Source: a bacterium (GTDB lineage: Bacteria > Bacteroidota > Bacteroidia > CAILMK01 > JACPUW01). Taken from it: 40,469 nucleotides of DNA. The notes beneath the pieces were generated by a model. It was not told where the DNA came from and searched no databases. It saw only the letters and a program-made list of their open reading frames with translations. The DNA lies in the NCBI GenBank assembly GCA_016124515.1, contig WGNN01000125.1, positions 1 through 40,469 of the forward strand. The letters run 5' to 3'. This document shows, one piece after another, positions 16,332 to 23,459 of the stretch. Position numbers and translations under genes: made by a program. Position 1 is the stretch's first letter. The number at the start of each line of letters is the position of its first letter.

Positions 16332-17453
16332 GTGCAACAATATTTAATAAATACCTGGTTTTACACCCTTATTGCGGTAGCCGCTGTGCAATTGCTTTGG
16401 CTACTCATACTGTTTATACGGCCTTTGCTGTTGAAAAAACCGGATCAAACTCCCGCGCCCGACTACGGCGTAACCGTGGTGGTGGTGGCCAAAAATGAGA
16501 AGGAAAACCTGCAAAAATTGCTACCAACCATTCTGCAACAAAAGTTTCCGCTTTTTGAAGTTATTGTGGTTGACGACCACTCGTGGGACGGAACCTATGA
16601 GTACCTGCATGAGTTGAAGGCAAGCCACCCCAATTTTGACTTGATTGCTCTCGATGATTTTGTGCAGTCGAAACCCGGTAAAAAGCTGGCTTTGACATTG
16701 GCCATTAAAAAAGCCAAACACGAGGTGCTGCTGTTTACCGATGCCGATTGCATGCCTGCTTCAGAAAACTGGATAGCACAAATGACGGCACCAACTGCCT
16801 TGGGCAAAGAAGTGGTGCTGGGCTATTCGCCATACATGCGCGCCGCCGGATTGCTAAATCCATTTGTGCGATACGAGGCTTTTTTGGTGGCTTGGCAGTA
16901 CCTGGCTTTTGCCCTTGCCGGTATGCCATATATGGGTGTGGGGCGCAATTTGGTTTATACCAAATCAAAATTCATGGCCAATAAAGGCTTCGCGTCGCAC
17001 CTGAAAATATCTTATGGCGACGACGATTTGCTTATACAGGAAATTGCAAAGGGTAAAAATACGGCGGTGGTGTTGCAGCCCGATGCCTACGTAGAAAGCT
17101 TGCCAAAAACCAAACCGGGTGAATGGCTCAAACAAAAAAAGCGTCACTTGTCGGCGGGCAAATACTACAAAGCCAAATTCAGGTTTTTGCTGGGGCTGCT
17201 TTGGTTTAGCAGGTTGCTTTATTGGGTCTTGGCCATTTGCTATCTGGCCTTTGCCACCTTGTCGTGGGCAGGTATTGGGGTGCTATTATTACCACTTTTG
17301 CTTCAATGGATATTTGCTTTTGTGCTGCACCATAAGCACAAAATGTTCAAATTATGGCCGTTGTTTCCATTATTTGATGTTATTTACCAGCTGCTTTTGT
17401 ATCCGCTTTTTGGATTGATTGCTGCCCTAAAACCGCAAAAGGAAAAATGGTAA
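16332..17453 (+). CDS. Membrane-anchored family-2 glycosyltransferase
   Basis: From the GTG at 16332 the protein has 373 residues; the open frame extends upstream to 16248, but that part looks non-coding. An N-terminal membrane helix covers about 10-33. The GT-A domain shows VVVVAKNEKENL (49-60), VIVVDDHSWDGT (78-89), the metal-binding TDADC (136-140), the acceptor motif YGDDDLL (228-234) and a QKKRH motif (268-272) in the place of the usual Q/RxxRW. Two or three C-terminal helices lie at about 286-335 and 345-367. Such enzymes add sugars to lipids or start polymer synthesis at the inner membrane. It overlaps rsmG by seven bases. The acceptor and sugar are unknown. Confidence 0.85.
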   Translation: MQQYLINTWFYTLIAVAAVQLLWLLILFIRPLLLKKPDQTPAPDYGVTVVVVAKNEKENLQKLLPTILQQKFPLFEVIVVDDHSWDGTYEYLHELKASHPNFDLIALDDFVQSKPGKKLALTLAIKKAKHEVLLFTDADCMPASENWIAQMTAPTALGKEVVLGYSPYMRAAGLLNPFVRYEAFLVAWQYLAFALAGMPYMGVGRNLVYTKSKFMANKGFASHLKISYGDDDLLIQEIAKGKNTAVVLQPDAYVESLPKTKPGEWLKQKKRHLSAGKYYKAKFRFLLGLLWFSRLLYWVLAICYLAFATLSWAGIGVLLLPLLLQWIFAFVLHHKHKMFKLWPLFPLFDVIYQLLLYPLFGLIAALKPQKEKW

Positions 17454-18091
17454 CAGATATTTCTTTGCTCAAGAACTACTTCAGCCTTTCTGACGAACAA
17501 ACGAGGCAATTCAACATTTTTTCTGAAGTATTTCTTGAAAAGAACAAGGTCCTTAATTTGGTGTCGCGCAAAGATGCCGAAAACCTAACCGAACGACATT
17601 TGCTGCACAGCCTTACCATAGCCAAATATTTCAACTTGAGTGGTGCTAAAGTACTTGATGTGGGCACCGGAGGCGGTTTTCCGGGTTTGCCTTTGGCCAT
17701 TTACTTTCCGCAAGCCTCATTTACCTTGGTTGATTCAAAACAAAAAAAGGTGCACGCGGTGAGCGAATTCGTGCAACAAATTGGGCTAAATAATGTAGAA
17801 ACCCGCTGCATAAGGGCTGAGGAACTGAAAACGCAGTACGATTTTGTGGTGAGCAGGGCGGTTACCGGGCTCGATAAATTTACCCATTGGGTAGCTCCAT
17901 TGATAAAACCGGGCACAGTAGGCACACAACACAAAGGCATTATCTACCTCCGCGGCGAAGATTTTGACTTCAATACCATTAACGACGAGATACATCCGGC
18001 CTTTGATTGCAACCGCATCATTCACCTTCAAAAGGATTTTACCTCCGACTTTTTTTTGTCTAAGAAAATTGTATTCCTGCAAAGGATTTAA
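17447..18091 (+). CDS. rsmG: 16S rRNA (guanine-527-N7)-methyltransferase
   Basis: The 214-residue length matches the family. Conserved elements are NLVSRKD (37-43), ERHLLHSL (49-56), the SAM-binding DVGTGGGFPGLPLAI (71-85), VDSKQKK (95-101) and VSRAV (135-139). The protein methylates G527 in the 530 loop of 16S rRNA; loss of the family member gives low-level streptomycin resistance in other bacteria. The ATG at 17447 lies within the last codons of the glycosyltransferase gene, so the two are co-transcribed. The C-terminal tail is normal in length. A 36-base gap separates it from the histidine kinase. Confidence 0.95.
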   Translation: MVTDISLLKNYFSLSDEQTRQFNIFSEVFLEKNKVLNLVSRKDAENLTERHLLHSLTIAKYFNLSGAKVLDVGTGGGFPGLPLAIYFPQASFTLVDSKQKKVHAVSEFVQQIGLNNVETRCIRAEELKTQYDFVVSRAVTGLDKFTHWVAPLIKPGTVGTQHKGIIYLRGEDFDFNTINDEIHPAFDCNRIIHLQKDFTSDFFLSKKIVFLQRI

Positions 18092-18127
18092 ATTGTAGCC
18101 TCTTTTAGTTTAGAAACCCCATGTATT

Positions 18128-20380
18128 GTGCGCAACATTCTATTCCTTTCAAATAACCCTGAAAATCTTAAACGGCTCCAAAAGCTTCAGTTGCAAGTTG
18201 GTGCGCAGGTATTTTATGATGTATTTCCAAAACCTGCAGACAATCCTTTCGCTGAAAAACGGTTTTCTGTGGTGGTTTGCTACCGCATGGCACCTTCAGT
18301 TCTGGACGAGTTAATGGCAAATAATGCAGCTATTTCGTTTGTGAACCTGTTGGATGAAACTGCTGCAGATTGGGCGCAACTTATCAAATTGCCTTTTGCC
18401 GATGAGTTGGTTTTTAGCGAGAGCGATGCCTTTGTACACTTGCTCAATACCAAACTCAACAGGCTTATTGAGTCGCGCTTCAACAAGCGTTTGTTGGGTG
18501 TTCTCAATGCGCTTTTGGCGGTTTATCCCTTGCCAATAATCGTTACCCGACAAATAAAAGGAGGCTCAGAACGGGTGGTGTTTTATAATGACGTCTATCT
18601 GAAAGCTTCGGGATTCAACAGCGAAGATTTATTTGACAAACCCTTTGATTTATGGCGGTATTACACTCAAAACCAAAGCTTTGTAGAAGATGAATCCAAT
18701 ATAATGGTATGCGGTTTTTTGCATCCGGATGGTATTGACAGCGAACGCGATGTGCAGTTGGTGGCTATAAGCCAACCCGATGGCGCCAATATTACTTACC
18801 GACTGGCACTGGAATATGAAAACATACATGGCAAAGGTCAGGTAAGCCAACTTGAGCAGCAAGTAAAAATAATGAGTCAGCGCGTGAAAGGGCAGGAAGA
18901 ATTTTTGGCAAGTGTGGCGCACGACATTCGCAAGCCACTCAACAATATTATAGGTTTGGTTGACCTGCTCAATGAAACGCCGCTTGATGAGGAGCAACAA
19001 TACATCAGCAATTCGCTTACGCAAAGTGGTCGCAACCTCAAGAATTTAATAAACGACCTGCTGAGCCTGAGTAAAATAGATTCGGCAAATTTTGAAATAT
19101 CCAATGCTTTTTTCAATATAAGAACATTGGTTTCGGGCATGCAGCTCATGTTTCAAAACGAAGCAACTTCGCGCGGGCTCAAACTAAAGTTTACGGTTGA
19201 CGATCTGGTGCCTGCCATGCTCGAGGGCGACGAAAACCGACTCTCGCAAATTCTCATCAACCTGTTGGGCAATGCACTCAAGTTTACCCGCGAAGGCCGC
19301 GTATCCTTGCGCGTATCCTTGCTCAAAATGTCTGATAGAAAAGCACAGGTACGGTTTGAAGTTTCAGATACCGGCATTGGTATTAAAAAGGAAGACCAAA
19401 GACGCATTTTCGAAAGCTTTGAGCAAGCCAAAACCGATAAAAGCCACGAAGGAACCGGCCTTGGACTCACCATTTGTCAGCGGTTGTGTCAGCTTATGCA
19501 CGGGCAGATTAGTTTGCACAGCGAATGGCAAGTAGGCTCTACTTTCACAGTTGATTTGCCTTTTGAACTTGCCGCCCTTGCCGACAACAAAGAGGCGGAG
19601 AAGGAAGAAAAAGACCTGGGCGAACTGCAAATACTGCTTATAGACGACAGCGAACTAACGAGTTTTGTAATAGAGAAACTCCTTACCCGCTGGAACGCCC
19701 ACGTAAAAGTTGCACCCAATGGCACAGTGGCGCCACAACTGTTTGGGCAACTGCCATTTGATTTGGTGATAACCGACATACAATTGCCCGATATGAGCGG
19801 ATTGAAACTGGCCACCAAAATCAAATCGGCGGCTACGAGCCAAAACCGCTACCTACCTATTATAGGCATTTCTGCATTTCCCTACCCAAGCACCCAAATT
19901 GCCTACCACCAAATTGATGGCTTTTTTCTAAAGCCTATAAATACCGGTGAACTCTATGAAAAGATTGTGAACCTTTATGAAAACAGAAACTTATTAACTA
20001 CATCCTTCAACAGTACCTCTATGGATTATCAGATCATTGATACCAACAGAATCAGAAAATTTGCCAGCAACGATGCGGAGTTTATGAAACAGGTGGTAGA
20101 GATTTTTCTCAAACGCACCCCCGAATACATCAAAGAATTGCGCGATGCAGTGGCCGATAAAGACTGGGAACGCATAAAAATGATGGCGCATAAAGTAAAA
20201 CCCACTTTTACCTATGTAGGTATGGAGGCATTTACCGAAAAAGTGGGAGCCATTGAAAATTATGCCATCAAACGCGATTTGCAGACCATAGAGACCATTA
20301 TGGACGAGGTGTGGGACAAATGCCAGGTTGCATTTGTAGAATTTGACGATTTCCTTAAATCCTTGGATGAATTCGTTTAA
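18128..20380 (+). CDS. Soluble hybrid histidine kinase with receiver and Hpt domains
   Basis: The protein has 750 residues from the GTG at 18128; no in-frame ATG is near. Residues 1-115 look like a Rossmann-type domain (NILFLSNNPENLKRL, then FSVVVCYRMAPS), perhaps a receiver without its acidic pocket. About 136-230 is PAS-like. The kinase core has AHDIRKPL with phospho-accepting H265, NLLGNALKF (378-386), DTGIGI (414-419) and GTGLGL (442-447). A receiver follows (LLIDDSE, D550 in ITDIQLP, K602), then an Hpt domain with H688 (AHKVKPT). No membrane segment is seen, so it senses an internal signal. The built-in His-Asp-His relay needs an outside Asp acceptor; the LytTR regulator 91 bases downstream is a natural candidate, although LytTR proteins usually pair with other kinases. 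Confidence 0.93.
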   Translation: MRNILFLSNNPENLKRLQKLQLQVGAQVFYDVFPKPADNPFAEKRFSVVVCYRMAPSVLDELMANNAAISFVNLLDETAADWAQLIKLPFADELVFSESDAFVHLLNTKLNRLIESRFNKRLLGVLNALLAVYPLPIIVTRQIKGGSERVVFYNDVYLKASGFNSEDLFDKPFDLWRYYTQNQSFVEDESNIMVCGFLHPDGIDSERDVQLVAISQPDGANITYRLALEYENIHGKGQVSQLEQQVKIMSQRVKGQEEFLASVAHDIRKPLNNIIGLVDLLNETPLDEEQQYISNSLTQSGRNLKNLINDLLSLSKIDSANFEISNAFFNIRTLVSGMQLMFQNEATSRGLKLKFTVDDLVPAMLEGDENRLSQILINLLGNALKFTREGRVSLRVSLLKMSDRKAQVRFEVSDTGIGIKKEDQRRIFESFEQAKTDKSHEGTGLGLTICQRLCQLMHGQISLHSEWQVGSTFTVDLPFELAALADNKEAEKEEKDLGELQILLIDDSELTSFVIEKLLTRWNAHVKVAPNGTVAPQLFGQLPFDLVITDIQLPDMSGLKLATKIKSAATSQNRYLPIIGISAFPYPSTQIAYHQIDGFFLKPINTGELYEKIVNLYENRNLLTTSFNSTSMDYQIIDTNRIRKFASNDAEFMKQVVEIFLKRTPEYIKELRDAVADKDWERIKMMAHKVKPTFTYVGMEAFTEKVGAIENYAIKRDLQTIETIMDEVWDKCQVAFVEFDDFLKSLDEFV

Positions 20381-20381
20381 T

Positions 20382-20411
20382 TTTCAATAAATTTTCGATA
20401 TTCTTTCGATA
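20382..20411 (+). promoter_or_regulatory. Three phased TTTCRATA boxes upstream of the LytTR regulator
   Basis: TTTCAATA (20382-20389), TTTCGATA (20393-20400) and TTTCGATA (20404-20411) repeat at exactly 11 bases. That spacing places all three on one face of the helix. LytTR proteins are known to bind short direct repeats, so this may be an autoregulatory operator, 61 bases before the regulator's ATG. The region is AT-rich, which lowers certainty. Confidence 0.45.
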
Positions 20412-20471
20412 GACGAAAAAAAACCTATATTTAGGCCGAAATTTAATCAAGGGGAAGTAACGATAAGAAAC

Positions 20472-21167
20472 ATGAGTGTTTTGAAGTCAATCATTGTGGA
20501 CGACGAAGAAATGTCGCGCAATATTTTAAAAAATTTTGTGAGCAAAACCCAGAACCTGGAGGCAGTTGCTCTGTGTGAGGATGGAATTGAAGCATCAAAT
20601 TACCTTTCAAGGCATGTAGTTGATTTGATATTTCTTGATATTGAGATGCCCGAAATGTCAGGTATCGATTTGATAAAATCCCTCAACAAGCCGCCAATGG
20701 TCATTTTGGTCACATCAAAGAGAGAACACGCCATTGAGGCTTTTGAGTACAATGTGGTGGACTATGTATTGAAACCTTTTGACTATGCAAGGTTTCTAAA
20801 GGCGGTAAACAAGGCCCGCGAAATACATAGCGCCAACAATGAATCGAATGACGATGATCCTGACATTTTCGTAAAAGTGGATTCACGACTCGTGAAAATC
20901 CATTCAAGCGATGTGAACTGGATTGAAGCGCTTGGCGATTACATTGTAATAAACACCGCCGAAAGCAAGTACATTGTACACAACACCATGAAAGGCATTG
21001 AAAGCAAACTTTCGTCAGACAAGTTTTTGCGCGTTCACCGCTCATACATAGTGCGTTTAGACAAAATTGAAACGCTTGACGAGAGTGTAATTGTAATCAA
21101 ACAAAAAATCATTCCTATAGGCGGTACCTACAAAAGCCGACTGATGAACCGATTGAATATGGTGTAA
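20472..21167 (+). CDS. LytTR-family response regulator
   Basis: The protein has 231 residues. The receiver covers 1-120: acidic pair VDDEE (9-13), phosphorylated D56 in FLDIEMPE, TSK (81-83) and KPFD with K101. The LytTR DNA-binding domain covers about 130-231, with VKIHSSDVNWIEALGDYIVI and FLRVHRSYIVRLDKIE. LytTR regulators in Bacteroidota usually answer LytS/YehU-type membrane kinases; none is adjacent, while a hybrid kinase with a terminal Hpt lies directly upstream. An ATG at 20472 with GGGGAAG 16 bases before it is the clear start. Its TAA overlaps the ATG of the PLP enzyme gene by one base, so regulator and enzyme are translationally linked. Confidence 0.95.
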   Translation: MSVLKSIIVDDEEMSRNILKNFVSKTQNLEAVALCEDGIEASNYLSRHVVDLIFLDIEMPEMSGIDLIKSLNKPPMVILVTSKREHAIEAFEYNVVDYVLKPFDYARFLKAVNKAREIHSANNESNDDDPDIFVKVDSRLVKIHSSDVNWIEALGDYIVINTAESKYIVHNTMKGIESKLSSDKFLRVHRSYIVRLDKIETLDESVIVIKQKIIPIGGTYKSRLMNRLNMV

Positions 21168-22447
21168 TGACTAACAGAAGGGGATTTATTAAAAAATTGG
21201 GCTGGCTAACTTCTGTAGGTTTATTACCCTCATTTTCTAAAGCTGCTTTGGCCAATGATTGGCTCCACAAAGCGGGCCACATTGCCGATCCCGACAGCCC
21301 GCAATACTGGGATTTTGTACGCGAAGCATTTCATCTTGAGTCTGGTTTAGTCTATCTCAACAACGGAACCATGGGCCCCAGCCCGGCAGTTGTTGAGCAT
21401 GCAGTAGTACAAAAAATCCAATCAGTAAATTCTAATCTTCACTATGGCGGTGGTCATGAGGCGCGCGACTCCATTGCGCAAATGATAAACGCCAAAGGCA
21501 GCGAAATATCGCTCACCCACAATACCACCGAAGGTATAAATGTGGTGGTGTGGGGCTTGCCTCTGCAAAAAGGCGATGAGGTAATAATAACCACTCATGA
21601 GCATGTAGGCAACGCCATGCCCTGGATAAACCGGTCGCAATGGGATGGAATTACCATAAAAACCTTCAAGCCGGCTTTAACAGCAGCGGAGGTACTCAAC
21701 CAAATTGAGTCACTCATCAGCCGCAAAACCAAAGTCATTTCCGTACCCCATATCAGTTGCACCATTGGGCAGCGTTTTCCGGTACAGGAAATTTGTGCCC
21801 TTGCCCGCGAAAAAGGAATATTTACGGTAATTGACGGTGCTCATGGTGCAGGTGCGCTCCACCTCGACATGCAGCAAATGCAGCCCGACTTCTACATTTC
21901 GTGCGGCCACAAATGGATGTTGGGCCCTAAGGGGACGGGCTTTGTGTATGTGCCTGAAAAACATTTTGAAATACTAAAACCGGTGTTTGCCGGTGCTTAT
22001 ACCGACAAGGGCTACGATATTTCCGTGAGTCCGCCCACTTTTAATGGCTATGCCGAAACCGCGCATCGCTACGACTACGGCACCCAAAATGCTGCTTTGC
22101 ATATTGGTTTAGACGAGGCGGTAAAGTTTAACAAACTCATTGGTACCGAAAAGGTGGAAGAAAGGATTTTGGCATTGAACAACCATTTGTACGAAGCACT
22201 TGCCCAAATGCCCGAAATTGAGTTGCTTTCATCAAGCGAAGCGGCATCGCGCTCAATGATGCTCGGATTTAAACACAAAGGCATTGCATACAACGAGTTG
22301 TCATCAAAACTAATGCAGCAAGACCAAAAGTTCAGGGTGCGGCAAGTACCTGAGGCGGGTCTCAACAGCATTAGGGTTTCTACCCACATATACAATAGTT
22401 TTGAGCAGCTCGATGCCTTTATTGAAACCCTGAAAATAATAGGTTGA
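21167..22447 (+). CDS. Aminotransferase class V-fold PLP enzyme with Tat-type signal
   Basis: The protein has 426 residues. The N-terminus NRRGFIKKLGWLTSVGLLPSF has twin arginines (4-5) and a hydrophobic stretch, a Tat-like signal; folded, cofactor-loaded proteins use that route to the periplasm. The fold-I core shows YLNNGTMGPSP (63-73), HNTTEGIN (118-125), PHISCTIGQRFPV (194-206), VIDGAHGAGA with D223 and H226, and CGHKWMLGPKGTGF with the Schiff-base lysine K249. It resembles isopenicillin-N epimerase/cysteine-desulfurase-like proteins; no desulfurase cysteine loop could be identified. The substrate is unknown. It overlaps the regulator before it by one base and the ATL gene after it by four. 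The fold is sure; the Tat signal is likely but lacks the full consensus. Confidence 0.88.
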   Translation: MTNRRGFIKKLGWLTSVGLLPSFSKAALANDWLHKAGHIADPDSPQYWDFVREAFHLESGLVYLNNGTMGPSPAVVEHAVVQKIQSVNSNLHYGGGHEARDSIAQMINAKGSEISLTHNTTEGINVVVWGLPLQKGDEVIITTHEHVGNAMPWINRSQWDGITIKTFKPALTAAEVLNQIESLISRKTKVISVPHISCTIGQRFPVQEICALAREKGIFTVIDGAHGAGALHLDMQQMQPDFYISCGHKWMLGPKGTGFVYVPEKHFEILKPVFAGAYTDKGYDISVSPPTFNGYAETAHRYDYGTQNAALHIGLDEAVKFNKLIGTEKVEERILALNNHLYEALAQMPEIELLSSSEAASRSMMLGFKHKGIAYNELSSKLMQQDQKFRVRQVPEAGLNSIRVSTHIYNSFEQLDAFIETLKIIG

Positions 22448-22773
22448 CCCAACAGCATTTTGCAGAGCAAGTGATACAAATTGTATCGCTCATTCCTTAT
22501 GGACGCGTAACCACTTATGGCGCCATAGCCAAGTGTATAGGCACGGGTGCTTCGGCCAGGTTGGTGGGTTATGTGCTGGGCCACAGCTTGCAGGGCAAAA
22601 TGGAAGTGCCCGCCCACCGGGTAGTAAATGCCAGTGGATTGCTTACCGGCAAGCACGCTTTTGAGACCCCGCAAACCATGCAACAAAGACTTGAAGCCGA
22701 AGGAGTGGCCGTGGTCAACGACAAAGTGCAACACTTTTCAGCGCTTTTTTGGAATCCTGCAACCGCCTTGTAA
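22444..22773 (+). CDS. Alkyltransferase-like (ATL) DNA-repair protein, Cys-less MGMT homolog
   Basis: The protein has 109 residues, the length of ATL proteins and of the isolated MGMT C-terminal DNA-binding domain. PYGRVTTYGAIAK (18-30) holds the tyrosine used for base flipping, and GASARLVGYVL (35-45) the recognition helix with the intercalating arginine. The active-site PCHR of real methyltransferases is PAHR here (56-59), so the acceptor cysteine is alanine. ATL proteins bind O6-alkylguanine and hand it to nucleotide-excision repair rather than repairing it themselves. The start is a TTG at 22444 within TTGA, overlapping the upstream TGA; a GTG nine codons later is a weaker alternative. 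Confidence 0.85.
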   Translation: MTQQHFAEQVIQIVSLIPYGRVTTYGAIAKCIGTGASARLVGYVLGHSLQGKMEVPAHRVVNASGLLTGKHAFETPQTMQQRLEAEGVAVVNDKVQHFSALFWNPATAL

Positions 22774-22795
22774 GGTTTTCAACAAGCAATTTTTT
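22767..22795 (+). terminator. Weak candidate terminator after the ATL gene
   Basis: CTTGT (22767-22771) can pair with ACAAG (22782-22786), followed within four bases by six T. The five-pair stem is short and includes the end of the coding region. The rest of 22774-22948 shows no gene I can support. Confidence 0.28.
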
Positions 22796-22948
22796 ATTTC
22801 CTACCAGCTACTTTTAAGCTCATTTATGCTTTTGCAATCTTGTCAAAACATCTTGTTTTTGAGTGAGTTGCGTTTTGTCTGCCGGCTTATGGCATTGGGT
22901 GGGAATGAGGTAGCAGCCAAGTGTTAACACTCATAAAGCATGTGCTTC

Positions 22949-22958
22949 TTATTTTCGC
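22949..22958 (+). promoter_or_regulatory. Possible -7 element of the sixA-ppk1-ppx operon
   Basis: TTATTTTCGC is the same 10-mer found before the glycosyltransferase gene. If it is a -7 element, transcription would begin at about 22964, one base before the sixA ATG, giving an essentially leaderless message. The -33 element is not recognisable. Confidence 0.28.
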
Positions 22959-22964
22959 TTGCCA

Positions 22965-23459
22965 ATGGCCATTAAGCAATTATTACTATTCAGGCATTCG
23001 CATGCACAAAGCAGCCATCCTGATGGAGATTTCAGGCGTATGCTCACCGCCCGGGGCAGGCAAGTGGCGCGCGAGGTAGCAGCCCATATAGCAGCTGAAT
23101 ACACACCCCAATTGTGCTATATAAGCACCGCACAGCGCACCCGCGAAACTTTTGAAATAGCCAACGAATACTGGCAATTGCCCGAAGATGCATTGGAATT
23201 TCAGCGGAAATTATATACCGGCAATGCTACTGATTATACCGATGTGTTGGAGTCAACCAACGATGCCATCCACCGCGTGTGCATTATTGGTCACAACCCT
23301 TCAATAAGTTACCTTGCCATGCACCTGTGTCCCGCTTTTCAAGAAGGTCTCAGCCCGGCTTCGGCGCTTTTGCTGCAATGCGAATTGGCCCATTGGAGTA
23401 CCCTGCCACCGGTTTGGAAACTTGAGAAGTACATAAACGCAAGTGAATGGAACACATGA
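22965..23459 (+). CDS. sixA: SixA-type phosphohistidine phosphatase (histidine phosphatase superfamily)
   Basis: The protein has 164 residues from the ATG at 22965; an in-frame TTG at 22959 is possible. The catalytic motif LLLFRHSHA holds R10 and H11 (RHG-type, with serine as in several SixA-like proteins). STAQRTRETFE (54-64) supplies the second arginine, and IIGHNPSISYLA (107-118) the second histidine, H110. The short form without large insertions is SixA-like. E. coli SixA removes phosphate from Hpt domains such as that of ArcB. Here it overlaps ppk1 at ATGA, and a free Hpt protein lies just past ppx, so a phosphorelay or polyphosphate link is a reasonable inference. Confidence 0.85.
   Translation: MAIKQLLLFRHSHAQSSHPDGDFRRMLTARGRQVAREVAAHIAAEYTPQLCYISTAQRTRETFEIANEYWQLPEDALEFQRKLYTGNATDYTDVLESTNDAIHRVCIIGHNPSISYLAMHLCPAFQEGLSPASALLLQCELAHWSTLPPVWKLEKYINASEWNT

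Noticed and set aside
22444-22773. Reading as an active O6-methylguanine methyltransferase (ogt)
   Set aside because: The acceptor cysteine of PCHR is alanine here, so the standard reaction is not possible; ATL is the better name.
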